Shown here in pieces: positions 44,906 through 55,385 of a stretch of 64,000 nt of DNA (positions are counted from its first letter, which is position 1; every line of letters starts with the position of its first letter). The DNA comes from Misgurnus anguillicaudatus (Eukaryota; Chordata; Actinopteri; Cypriniformes; Cobitidae). The notes below the pieces were generated by a model. It did not search any database, was not told the origin of the DNA, and saw only the letters and a program-made list of their open reading frames with translations. The stretch lies in assembly GCF_027580225.2 (NCBI RefSeq), contig NC_073352.2, forward strand, positions 3,288,501 through 3,352,500, read 5' to 3'. The position numbers and the translations under genes are program-made.

Positions 44906-45491
44906 TCCCTACCAAAACGCCACTGCAGCTGAACCCTTCCAGTGCCTGCAAAAGCCCTCCGCCCTCCACATAAGGGGCGGAACCTAAGGCGAAATGCAGA
45001 AGGCCGGTCACTACCTGTTCCTTAACCCACGATAGTGAAGCAGCGAACTGGGAGAAGCGTCTAAACTGAGCGGAGCTAGAACACTGCGGAAGCCATCCCC
45101 TAAGAAGGTTAAATGGATGACATAAAAATATATGAAACAACCGACAGGTTGCTCAAATAAAGTCTCTGAACAATACATGGTATGTTGAGAGATGCAGAGC
45201 AGGCTCTGCTAAGGAAAAACGTGGAGGATTAGAACCCCACGGACTATACACACAAATGAACCCCACGTAGGGGACAAATGTGGATGCCTAGCCTACACAG
45301 GTTTACAGAGAATACATCAGTGATAGGTTGACAGCGGATGCTCCGCAACACCAGCTATCAGGGCGGTGGAGGAGAGGCAAAAACAGTTTTTTAGACGTTT
45401 TTGCCCCGATGGCCTTCCATAATGGTGCAAATGTGCAGCACCAAAATAGAGGCTCCAAGCCGACACACGAGCCGACCCTCGGCATTCTTAA

Positions 45492-46490
45492 CTAGTTAGT
45501 AGAAAGAACCCGAGTGGAAACCGGTTCGACACGAACACTATAGAATCTTGTGAACGTATTAGGTGTCGCCCAGCCTGCAGCTCTACAAATATCTGTTAGC
45601 GAGGAACCGCGAGCCAGTGCCCAAGATGATGCCACACTGCGAGTAGAGTGGGCACGTAAATTAAATGGACAAGGCACATTCTGCTTTTGATATGCAAGGG
45701 CTATAGTATCCACAATCCAATGGGACATCCTCTGCTTGGTGACAGCTTTTCCTTTCTGCTGACCACCGTAACAAACAAAGAGCTGATCTGAGGTCCTAAA
45801 ACTTTGCGTTCTGTCTATATACACACGTAGTGCACGAACAGGACATAACAAAGCCATGGCTGGTTCTGCCTCCTCCAAAGGCAGTGCTTGGAGATTCACC
45901 ACTTGATCTTTAAAAGGAGTGGTGGGAACTTTGGGCACAAAGCCGGGCCGGGGTCTCAGTGTTACGCTGGATGCAGCCGGCCCGAACTGAAGGCACGATT
46001 CATCGACCGAAAATGCATGAATATCCCCTATCCTCTTAACAGAAGCCAAAGCAAGGAGAGTTAAAGTTTTCATTGTAAGAAACTTAACACTCACACTATG
46101 CAGAGGCTCGAATGGGGCTTCCTGGAGTGATTTCAGCACCAAGGACAGGTCCCAAGGAGGAATAGAGGGGGGACGCGAAGGATTCAGTCTTCGAGCGCCT
46201 CTGAGAAATCTAATGACTAGGTCGTGCTGACCCACTGTTCTACCGTTTACGGGTGAATGGTGAGCTGATATCGCAGCGATATCGACTTTAATAGTGGATG
46301 GTGACAGCCTATTCTCCAAGCGACGCTGGAGATATAAAAGCACAACACTAATCGGGCATTCTCGGGGGTTTTCACTTCGGGAAGAACACCAGTCGACAAA
46401 CAGGTTCCATTTAAGCGCGTAAGCCTGTCTCGTAGACGGCGCTCGCGCAGCAGCAATAGTGTTAGATACCTCTTGCGGTAAATCACTCAT
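45492..46490 (-). CDS. Tyrosine recombinase of the DIRS element
   Basis: 332 residues from the ATG at 46490-46488, which overlaps the RT stop codon as ATGA. The frame is open far upstream, but that part is a shadow of the RT frame. An N-terminal SAM-like core-binding region (about 10-100) is followed by the catalytic domain: Arg153 (KRIGD), the His281-x-x-Arg284 pair (HSTR), a GWAT segment, and the nucleophile Tyr317 (FYSV). It replaces integrase and joins the circular DNA copy to the genome without a TSD. All four residues are intact. A second Arg or Lys box could not be placed by eye. Confidence 0.9.
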   Translation of the reverse strand: MSDLPQEVSNTIAAARAPSTRQAYALKWNLFVDWCSSRSENPRECPISVVLLYLQRRLENRLSPSTIKVDIAAISAHHSPVNGRTVGQHDLVIRFLRGARRLNPSRPPSIPPWDLSLVLKSLQEAPFEPLHSVSVKFLTMKTLTLLALASVKRIGDIHAFSVDESCLQFGPAASSVTLRPRPGFVPKVPTTPFKDQVVNLQALPLEEAEPAMALLCPVRALRVYIDRTQSFRTSDQLFVCYGGQQKGKAVTKQRMSHWIVDTIALAYQKQNVPCPFNLRAHSTRSVASSWALARGSSLTDICRAAGWATPNTFTRFYSVRVEPVSTRVLSTN

Positions 46491-49132
46491 ATCCTCCGTG
46501 CCCCGTCCAGAGACCACACATGGAGGTTCCACAGGTCGGGGCGCGGGTGCCATAATGTGCCCTCTTGTTGAGAAAGAAGGTCCTTCCTCAGGGGAATCTT
46601 CCACGGAGGGGCTGTCGCGAGGAGAGAGAGTTCTGGAAACCAGCTCCTGGTTGTCCAATACGGTGCCACCAACAGCACGCTCTCCTCGTCCTCCCGGATT
46701 TTGCATAAGGTTTGCGCAATGAGGCTCACCGGAGGGAACGCGTATTTGCGCAAGTTTCGCGGCCAGCTGTGTGCCAATGCATCCACGCCGAGCGAGTCGT
46801 CGGCTAGTGAATAGAACAGGCGACAATGGGTCGTCTCTGGGGAAGCAAACAGATCTATCTGCGCTTTGCCGAAACGTCTCCAAATTTGCTGAACCGCAAT
46901 GGGGTGGAGTCGCCATTCGCCGGGACGCGCAGCCCGAGAGAGCGCATCCGCCTCTACATTGAGCGTGCCCGGGATGTAAATGGCACGAAGAGACCTCAAA
47001 TTCTTCTGACTCCAAGTGAGGAGGTGACGGGCGAGATGCGACAGGTGACGCGAGCGTAAACCGCCTTGACGATTGATGTACGCCACGGTCGCAGTGTTGT
47101 CTGTACGAACTAATACATCTTTGCCCCGTAACTCGTTGCTGAAACGGACGAGCGCAAGATATACAGCCCACATTTCCCGGCAGTTTATGTGCCAATGCAG
47201 CTGGGGTGTCGTCCAGACCCCCGAAGCCGCAAGCCCATCGTATGTGGCCCCCCACCCCGTGTCTGACGCATCTGTGCATACTATCGCGTGCCTGGAGACC
47301 TGTCTCAGAGGCACACCGGCTCGGAGAAACGCACGGTCTGACCACGGAGTGAAAGTGCGACGACACGCAGGTGTAATGATAACACGGTGAATGCCGTGCA
47401 ACCACGCTCTCCTCGGGACTCGATCGTGAAGCCAACGCTGAAGCGGTCGCATATGAAGCAGTCCGAGCGGAGTTACAGCTGCGGCTGCTGCCATATGCCC
47501 CAAAAGCTTCTGAAATTGTTTCAGCGGGACCGCGCTCTTGCTCTTGAATGTATTCAGGCAAGTCAGAATCGACTGTACACGCGCTTCTGTTAGACGAGCT
47601 GTCAAATCGATCGAGTCCAGTTCCATACCGAGAAAAGAGATTCTCTGCACGGGGCAAAGCTTGCTCTTTTCCCAGTTGACCCGAAGACCCAACCGAGCGA
47701 GGTGTTTTAAAGTTAAATCTCTGTGATCGCACAGCGTCTGACGTGTTTGAGCTATTATTAGCCAATCGTCCAGATACGCGAGAATGCGCACACCTCTCTC
47801 TCTCAGGGGTTTTAAAGCCCCCTCCACTACTTTGGTGAATACACGGGGCGACAGAGAGAGCCCGAATGGGAGGACTTTGTACTGGTATGCTCGCCCCTCG
47901 AACGCAAAGCGGAGAAACGGCCTGTGTCGGGGGAGAATCGATACGTGAAAGTACGCGTCCTTCAGGTCGATAGATGCGAACCAATCGTTTGGACGAATGC
48001 ATGGAAATATGCGTTTGGGCGTCAGCATTTTGAACGGCATTCTGTGAAGTGCACGGTTCAGCGAACGCAGGTCCAGGATCGGTCGCAAGCCGCCGCTTTT
48101 CTTGGGTACAATAAAGTAAGGGCTGTAAAACCCCGACCTCATCTCGGCTGGAGGGACCGGCTGAATCGCGTCTTTCGCCAATAAGACAGCGATCTCCGCA
48201 CGGAGGACGTGCGCATCGGCAGCTCTCACCGTAGTGAAACGAACGCCGGAGAATTTGGGGGGACGCCGGGCAAATTGGATCGCATAGCCAAGACGAATCG
48301 TGCGTAAAAGCCAACGCGACGGGCTGGGAAGCTGTTCCCACGCCCCCAGATACCGTGCGAGAGGGACCAAAGGCACGATCGGTGTACCCGCGGCGGGCGC
48401 AACGGAGGTGATCGCCGGTGTGTGCGTAACGGCCGCACCGACAGCAGTGTTGTGTGTAATAACACTCACCTGAGTCCGTTGCTGGGTGGTTGAGTAAGGG
48501 AGGCTCTGCTGAAGACACCTCACACCACTCGATGCACCCTCTGGCGAAGGAGGAGGGAGACGATGGGTTATGAGCCCGTAGCTGTCTCCTACCGGCTGAG
48601 AGCGCGGTGGGGTTATGAGCCCGTGCGTCGCTCTCGTTCTCCTCTGATGAGTCGGAGAACGAGGGGGGGTTATGAGCCCTCTCGTATCTCCGGAGCTCAT
48701 CTGAAGACCTAGAGATGGAAGTGGAATTCGCTCTTTTTGTGGATTTGTGGGTGCCGACTGAAAAGTCGGCGGAACAGAAAAATGAAACAAAAGATTCCCC
48801 AACCGGCCCTCCTCCGGTGGGGGGAGTGGTGCCTTCACCATCTCCCGAAGAGCGATCCCCTCCATCTCTAGGTCGCCCGTCTCAGGGCCGCTTTGATCTT
48901 CTTTTACCACCCTTTGTAGCGGGCTGAGCGGGCGGGGCGGGCTGCTGACGACCGGTTCCTCGCTTCTTAGAAGAGCCCCGGGGAGGAACGGAGGCGGCCG
49001 CCGCAGGACGCCCTCGGCGAGGAGCAGGCTGAGGCGCCGACGTGGATGGGGCAGGCGCAGGACGCTTCCGACGTGGCATGATCTGAGCGATGGCCTCAGT
49101 CTGCTTCTTGGCCGCGGAGAATTGCTGGGCAA
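46487..49132 (-). CDS. Reverse transcriptase/RNase H of the DIRS element
   Basis: Open for 881 residues from 49132. The first 89 overlap gag in another frame and look like a gag shadow, so the likelier start is the ATG at 48865, 17 bases after the gag stop, giving 792 residues. A proline-rich leader has three GLIT-containing repeats (about 48560-48690). RT core follows, with YLDD at 453-456 (counted from 49132), then RNase H with Asp621. The last 180 residues form the region between RNase H and recombinase where some DIRS elements have a methyltransferase-like domain; I cannot confirm its motifs here. The stop overlaps the recombinase ATG. Confidence 0.88.
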   Translation of the reverse strand: MPSNSPRPRSRLRPSLRSCHVGSVLRLPHPRRRLSLLLAEGVLRRPPPFLPGALLRSEEPVVSSPPRPLSPLQRVVKEDQSGPETGDLEMEGIALREMVKAPLPPPEEGRLGNLLFHFSVPPTFQSAPTNPQKERIPLPSLGLQMSSGDTRGLITPPRSPTHQRRTRATHGLITPPRSQPVGDSYGLITHRLPPPSPEGASSGVRCLQQSLPYSTTQQRTQVSVITHNTAVGAAVTHTPAITSVAPAAGTPIVPLVPLARYLGAWEQLPSPSRWLLRTIRLGYAIQFARRPPKFSGVRFTTVRAADAHVLRAEIAVLLAKDAIQPVPPAEMRSGFYSPYFIVPKKSGGLRPILDLRSLNRALHRMPFKMLTPKRIFPCIRPNDWFASIDLKDAYFHVSILPRHRPFLRFAFEGRAYQYKVLPFGLSLSPRVFTKVVEGALKPLRERGVRILAYLDDWLIIAQTRQTLCDHRDLTLKHLARLGLRVNWEKSKLCPVQRISFLGMELDSIDLTARLTEARVQSILTCLNTFKSKSAVPLKQFQKLLGHMAAAAAVTPLGLLHMRPLQRWLHDRVPRRAWLHGIHRVIITPACRRTFTPWSDRAFLRAGVPLRQVSRHAIVCTDASDTGWGATYDGLAASGVWTTPQLHWHINCREMWAVYLALVRFSNELRGKDVLVRTDNTATVAYINRQGGLRSRHLSHLARHLLTWSQKNLRSLRAIYIPGTLNVEADALSRAARPGEWRLHPIAVQQIWRRFGKAQIDLFASPETTHCRLFYSLADDSLGVDALAHSWPRNLRKYAFPPVSLIAQTLCKIREDEESVLLVAPYWTTRSWFPELSLLATAPPWKIPLRKDLLSQQEGTLWHPRPDLWNLHVWSLDGARRI

Positions 49133-50330
49133 ACTCCTCGACCGTCTCGCCGAACAGGCCGGTCTGGGAAACCGGAGCTTTCAGGAGCCGTGTTTTATCA
49201 GCGTCCTTCATGTCCGCCAGACACAGCCAGAGATGGCGTTCCTGGACTACCAGGGTAGTCATCGCACGCCCGACGGCGCGTGCGGTGACCTTGGTCGCAC
49301 GAAGCGCCAGATCCGTAGCCGCACGTAGTTCAGAGAACTCCGCCGAGTCGTGACCTCCCGCGTGCAGATCCCTCAGAGCCTTAGCCTGATGAACCTGCAG
49401 CAATGCCATGGCATGCAGGGCAGAGGCTGCCTCCCCACAAGCCTTGTAAGCAGCACCGGACAGCGCCGAAGACTGCTTACAGGCCCGTGAGGGGAGAGTA
49501 GGCTGGTCCCGCCAGGAGGAAGCGACACCGGCCGGACACAACTGCATCGCGACCGGGCGCTCCACTGACGGGATACCAGTGTACCCCTTGGCATCTCCAC
49601 CCTCGAGAGAGGTGAGAGGTGAAGGCTGATACGGCCGGTTCCGGGCGGAAAACGGGGTTTTCCACGACCGCGTCAGCTCTTCATGCACCTCGGGGAAGAA
49701 AGGCACCGGGGGCGAGGACTGAGAAGCCCTGGCACCCCCGAAGAACCAATCATCGAGGCGGGACGGTTCAGGTGGGGGAGGTTTAGTCCACTCCAAGCCG
49801 ACCGCCTCCGCCGCCCGAGCGAGCATGGCTGCCATCTCAGGGTCGAACGCAGAAGCCGCAACCTGGCCCGAAGGCGGGAGCGGATCCGGATCGACGTCTG
49901 AGGCTGACAACCCCCCCTCCGACGTTACGGTGGATATCGCGTCAGGTGGAGGCTCGACAGAGCGCGAGGACACCGTAGAACACGGGCCACTCGTCTCCAT
50001 CGGGACCTCCGCTGGCAACGGATCAGGGCGCTGGGAGCTACTGGACGAACCAGCAGACCGACCCAGCACCGTTATACGGAGGTCATCCTTCGCCAATCTG
50101 GTAGCTGCGCCCTTAGCAGCACCAGACTGGGAAGGCGGGGGCCGTTGCCGGAGGAACGACACCCGTCTCCGCAAATCCGCTATAGTCATGCCCTCGCAGA
50201 CGGGGCATGAACTATCACGCAACGCTGCCTCTGCGTGCTGGAGCCCCAGACACGAGAGACAACGCTTGTGGCCATCCTGGGGGGCGATAAACACACCGCA
50301 TCCAGAAACGGAGCACGGACGGAAATCCAT
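48882..50330 (-). CDS. Gag-like protein of the DIRS element
   Basis: 482 residues from the ATG at 50330, the first gene after the terminal repeat. The N-terminus has a Cys/His cluster (Cys6, Cys11, His21, Cys24, Cys27, His32, then two Cys near 42-45), which fits a zinc-binding fold seen in fish DIRS gag-like proteins. A long Ser/Pro-rich region follows (about 85-230), then a helical stretch (about 275-400), and a very basic tail rich in Pro, Arg and Lys (from about 415) suited to RNA binding. It overlaps the open RT frame by 251 bases. Function is inferred from position and composition. Confidence 0.8.
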   Translation of the reverse strand: MDFRPCSVSGCGVFIAPQDGHKRCLSCLGLQHAEAALRDSSCPVCEGMTIADLRRRVSFLRQRPPPSQSGAAKGAATRLAKDDLRITVLGRSAGSSSSSQRPDPLPAEVPMETSGPCSTVSSRSVEPPPDAISTVTSEGGLSASDVDPDPLPPSGQVAASAFDPEMAAMLARAAEAVGLEWTKPPPPEPSRLDDWFFGGARASQSSPPVPFFPEVHEELTRSWKTPFSARNRPYQPSPLTSLEGGDAKGYTGIPSVERPVAMQLCPAGVASSWRDQPTLPSRACKQSSALSGAAYKACGEAASALHAMALLQVHQAKALRDLHAGGHDSAEFSELRAATDLALRATKVTARAVGRAMTTLVVQERHLWLCLADMKDADKTRLLKAPVSQTGLFGETVEEFAQQFSAAKKQTEAIAQIMPRRKRPAPAPSTSAPQPAPRRGRPAAAASVPPRGSSKKRGTGRQQPAPPAQPATKGGKRRSKRP

Positions 50331-50664
50331 CTTTAAAAAGACGACCCCGACCGTGACACGAATGAGTGGCTGTCTTTAAAAAGACACAAAGCTCAAACGT
50401 GCTGCTCTTTTAGGGAAATCACTCTTTTGTGCGAGCTGGTGAAACACACAGGGAGAGGCAAACGCACTCACTCGAACTCAAGTCCTAAATTAAAGAGACA
50501 GAGAGAGAGAGAAAGGGTGGAAAAAACACTGCGAGCCTCCACTGAGGTGTCTTTGCCCAACCAACTTCAGCAAGCTGAGATATTCTTTTCCCACACAGCA
50601 CAGGATCTACGAAGATCAGTAACAGCTTCTCGAGAGCAGATGTCTGCCGGCTTCGAAGCAATAA

Positions 50665-50830
50665 AGCTGATTTGGTATTATGCACCTGTGCCTTATATAC
50701 GCACCTGGCGGGGCGGCGCCGGCATTATGCAAATACCTGCATGCCAAGTTCATTGGCGTTTTTGATAGTTCTCGAAGTAGATAGGTCACCCGCGAAGCGG
50801 TTCCCAATTCGTCGGTCACGACGTGACGTC
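50665..50830 (-). repeat. Right inverted terminal repeat of DIRS (5' side)
   Basis: 166 bp, identical to the left repeat in reverse. On the coding strand it carries TATATAAGG (about 50693-50701), which would start the RNA some 350 bases before the gag ATG. This is the likely promoter end. Confidence 0.9.
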
Positions 50831-50853
50831 GTAGTGACCGACTGAAAGGGAAC

Positions 50854-52700
50854 TATTATTGTTGCATTACATTACGATATGTAATGCACTGACATTGAAC
50901 ACTTCATACCATGGCATGTTCCCTGTACACCGTGATATCACATGTTTTGTTGTTTGCACCATATACTTCATTGTGTGTAACTGGAACCTGTTGTACACAA
51001 ACGTGGACAATTACACTGCTTCATGTTCAAAGAAAAATATTTGGTTATTATATTAATTGCTTCTTCCTAACCCCAAATAGCTTGGAGAAATCTTAAATGC
51101 AAGCCAAACCAAAGGTGGAGTTTTAGGAGGTTAATTTGTGTTCTGTGTATAGGTAACATCTGCTGCATTTGTTCAGCCAGATAAAGTACCATGAATCTAA
51201 ATTACATTTGTAATCAAATATTGACCTCATGGATATCGTGGCCCTCAGTGTGAAAGATTGTTTCTGATGAAAACTACATTTATCTTTACAGTGTTCACAG
51301 CAATATTTCTGCTAAAAATGATGTGAGCAAAAGTGAGGAGGCCCCAGCAAGCACGTCTTCAGGATCATCCAGCACCAGCCGTGACAAGGTCAAATCTAAA
51401 CAATAGAAAACAGTCCGAGACGAACCTCTGGAGATGTACCTCTTATCAAAAGATGCTAAAGGGAAAAAATTGAAAGCGAAGCACAGAAGAGAGAAAGAAG
51501 AGCACAGAAGTAGCCCTCTGCCAGTTTTGGGTCACACCTATAGATGTTTATTATATACCATTTTATTTAGTTATTTTTTTAATGTTTATACATTCAAGAA
51601 ATGTTGAACATGTACATTTCATATGTTTATTTGCACTACAGTTCACTTAGACTTCTATCATTGTGACTTATTTGCTCTACAGCTCTGCCAGTTCTTGTTC
51701 ACACAAATTAATGTTTATTATATACCATTATACTTATGTATTTTAAGTGTTTATACATTTAAGAAATACATTTGAAAATGTCTAATTTCTAAATGTTGAT
51801 TTGCACTACCGTTCAGTTGCACTACATTCATTGTGACTTTTCTGGAGTGGACCAACATTTCTGAATCCTGTTTTATTTGATTTTACTGTCATGTCTCTGG
51901 TTGTTATTTCAAACTGCAGTTAATTCACAAAGATAAATGTTTGATTAAAAAAACGATTTGTAAATAACGTGACATTTTGGCACTATGCATATATTTGTAC
52001 ATCAGTATTGTTGACCTCTTATTGTAATAACTACATACCTAATTATTGCATCATTATATTTATAGGCAACACTTACCAATTTGCAGGAGTAATAACATTT
52101 TGGGCACAACAAAAATGGTGGTTCCTTGTTCTACCCACCCACCCTCTATAAAACGAGTATATTGGTTAAAATGATCTTAAATCTTTAGCCAAATCACAAA
52201 ATACAATACATTTGGCAGGAAATTTGAGAAAATTGTTAACAGAGAAAGTGCTTGTAAAAGATTTGTTAAAAGTACACACATCGGATCACCCATTACCTTA
52301 TATTTTGTGAAAGAGTTTTAATTTTGATATAACGAGTTATCAAAAATAGTTAATTTTATGTGGAGATGCTGATATATTAACTGATGATAAAATAATCGAA
52401 TCAAATAGATTTCATTTAAAAATGTATTCAAGTTCACGGAGATATTGTTTCTACAAAGATTATATATATATTCAAGAGCCATGTTTGTTTGTTTGCCCGT
52501 TAACCAAAAATCGTATATTTATGAATGGTGACTACACGCGAGTGGCTCTCTTCTTCTGTGTGACAAGTGAGTGTCAGAACAGACGCATAACGTCTCGCAG
52601 CGCCACCCTGTGAACCGGCATATATCTGTTTTGTACAGGCGCCATCTAACGTCCAAGGAGTGAATTTGCACCTCACTCGGTTCAGCGCCAGTAAAAATCG
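50854..52700. other. Interior of the long-TIR transposon, right part
   Basis: Mostly AT-rich. At about 51295-51405 a frame rich in Ser, Lys and Ala follows a TTTACAG splice-acceptor-like sequence and ends at TAG. It may be a last exon of a decayed element gene. Two similar TTTATTATATACCATT stretches (51546-51562 and 51715-51731) suggest an internal duplication of about 170 bp. Nothing else is recognised. Confidence 0.3.
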
Positions 52701-52781
52701 TTTGGGTGTGAAAGCAGAAAAACGTCACGTTAAACGTCGACGATAAACGCGCACGAAAAACGTCCCGGTGTGTAAAGACCT

Positions 52782-52881
52782 AAAGGCAGATTAATTTACT
52801 ACTTTATAAGCGAATTTATTGATCAAATTGAAATGTTTAAAAGCCGATACAATGTAAGGTGCATTAACTTACCTGTCTGTA

Positions 52882-52964
<83 letters not shown>

Positions 52965-53387
52965 ACGCGCTATTTGTCATGGTACTGTTGTTAAGGTTAT
53001 TGAGGTAACAGCACAGCTGGGCTCTGAGGGTTAATGAATGCTGTGGATGTTTGTGAGTGGGCAGGGGGGTGAATTTAATTAATACCTCATTGAGAGCTTG
53101 ACCTTCTGTTCAAAGCCCTGCTGAGAACCACATGCAGCTTCTTTCTCACTGAGAGCGACTGAATTATTGATACAGTCTGCCCACTAAAGGACAAGATCCT
53201 GACAAACAATGATGGAGACAATAATAAGGGCTTGACACATGCTTTTAAAAACACTTAAGACAAGAGTCAAAATTATTCACTCATCTGCTGACACAAAAGT
53301 ATATATTTTGATACAAAAAGTTTCCTCTAAAGTTTTTCCACACATATTGGTTTGTCTATCAGGAGACATATGCAAGATACACAAACA

Positions 53388-53388
<1 letters not shown>
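52782..53388. other. Intergenic DNA, possibly unique
   Basis: Apart from the GT microsatellite, the part at 52980-53230 has balanced composition and no repeat signature. It contains no long frame. It could be a conserved non-coding stretch, but nothing in one sequence can show this. Confidence 0.3.
52886..52963 (+). repeat. (GT)n microsatellite, about 78 bp
   Basis: Uninterrupted TG dinucleotides, ending before CACGCGC. Confidence 0.98.

Positions 53389-53473
<85 letters not shown>
53389..53473. repeat. (TA)n microsatellite, left block
   Basis: About 42 TA units directly before a hAT-like element; continues on the other side of it. Confidence 0.98.
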
Positions 53474-54294
<821 letters not shown>

Positions 54295-54990
54295 GTTGGG
54301 GTAAACCAAGGATATTGAATATAACACGTGTACTGCTATAACTATGGGAGTTTCTTAAAGAAAGGTTGCATCCTATGGAGGCTGCGTTCTTCCTAGACAG
54401 TCCTTCTGAGTCTTCGAGGTTAGAGCCCTCAACATTAAAAGCTAGAATGAGACGGTCTTAAGTTTTTATGGCAACGTCATAACGGTTCCCGTCCCTGTGG
54501 TCATGGCATGAAAACTTTAAAGCAAAAAGTTTAATAATGCAATGTATAAACACAAAATGTATTACAACTTTTCATTATTGCAGTACATTGAATGAGAATC
54601 ATGTATCAACAGTTTTATCCAGTTTTATAGTTATCCAGTTCTTTACAACATTAGCAGTTCACTATTATGTGCATAAGTTACAACAAAACAGAGGATACCA
54701 TAAATGTCTTTATTACTATTCACACGGGATTAGTATTATCTGGGGACCTACTGTGATTTATGTGATTACCCCATTGGCCATTATAATGTCACTATACATG
54801 ATTATTGCTATTTATCATAATAGTTTGCAAATTGTGCATGTTTACACTTTTTACAACCTCTAGGCTTATTTATGTCCTGATAATTATGTGAGATATTGAC
54901 AACTGTTGTCATGATAATTGCATGACATACTACAAGCAAGCGCAACAACATACAACATAGACTGCAAACAAGTTTACAAATAAGAGATTT
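54295..54990. other. Intergenic DNA, nothing recognised
   Basis: AT-rich, with one unremarkable open frame at 54537-54863 that is hydrophobic and of no known family. No repeat ends found. Confidence 0.3.
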
Positions 54991-54996
54991 ACTTAC

Positions 54997-55178
54997 TAGT
55001 CCATTAACAAGATCGCCAGATCACCATCCCTGTTGCATCCAGTGCTGTCTTTCAGCTCATGCCAACGAGTAAAAGCCTGACCGAATGGAACTCTTGTCCG
55101 GTTCCTAACACGGTCAGATTCTCTTTTCCTACTCTCTTCCGAACAAGCTTTCTTAACTTTTCCATCGTTGAGCATCAC
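54997..55178 (-). CDS. Candidate exon with consensus splice donor
   Basis: A 60-codon minus-strand frame, basic at first and ending in PFGQAFTRWHELKD..GDLAILLMD. The coding strand then reads GACTA/GTAAGT, a strong donor at 54996-54991 that falls just before the in-frame stop. The ending recalls a short segment (RW-ELK...DADLALFLLD-like) found in many uncharacterised cyprinid proteins; this is from memory and unchecked. It could be a 5' exon of a host or transposon-derived gene continuing to the left. The next exon was not found. Confidence 0.3.
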
Positions 55179-55210
55179 GTCTTAAATTTGCGCGTGCAGT
55201 TGTTGTTTAT

Positions 55211-55381
55211 AGGCTTGTTCAACTTCATGCGGCACTGCAAGAACCGACAGCCGGATGACGTCAAAGTACAAAGAGAATGATAAAAAAGATCAAAGGAAGT
55301 TTAATTTTGTTTCGCTCTAGCGGCACTTTGTCGTCGTTCGTCTGTCAGTTCTTTGAGCGCCACACGAAGTCGAACAAGCCT
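55211..55381. mobile_element. MITE, 170 bp, GGCTTGTTCRACTTC ends
   Basis: TAGGCTTGTTCAACTTC at the left and GAAGTCGAACAAGCCTA at the right are inverted repeats with one mismatch. Inner parts share GCGGCACT and GACGTCAAAGT-type text with the repeats at 16697 and 31402. A clear TSD is not seen. Confidence 0.65.
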
Positions 55382-55385
55382 AATG

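Larger units (their letters stand above)
44508..50853 (-). mobile_element. Complete DIRS-type tyrosine-recombinase retrotransposon
   Basis: Genes run on the minus strand: gag-like, RT/RNase H, tyrosine recombinase. Inverted terminal repeats of 166 bp (44558-44723 and 50665-50830) are identical. The outermost bases differ between ends, and both unique ends are found reverse-complemented and joined at 44796-44905, the internal complementary region. Both element ends carry AAC (44508-44510 and 50851-50853), which merges to one GTT in the internal region, as expected for recombinase-made circle junctions. No TSD, as usual for DIRS. Frames are unbroken, so this copy looks recent. Confidence 0.93.
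43642..52781. mobile_element. Transposon with TIRs over 50 bp, split by the DIRS element
   Basis: Left AGGTATTTACACACCGGGAC and right, in reverse, AGGTCTTTACACACCGGGAC continue together for over 50 bases with two or three mismatches. Without the DIRS insert it would be about 2.8 kb. The interior at 51290-51420 has exon-like text (Ser/Lys-rich frame with a preceding TTTACAG acceptor and a stop), which may be a relic of an element gene. No catalytic domain is recognised and no clear TSD seen. The superfamily is undetermined. Confidence 0.6.

Noticed and set aside
46491..48518. Upstream two thirds of the long minus-strand frame that ends in the recombinase
   Set aside because: It reads the RT gene in another frame and has no domain of its own. 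Only the part from 46490 on shows recombinase motifs.
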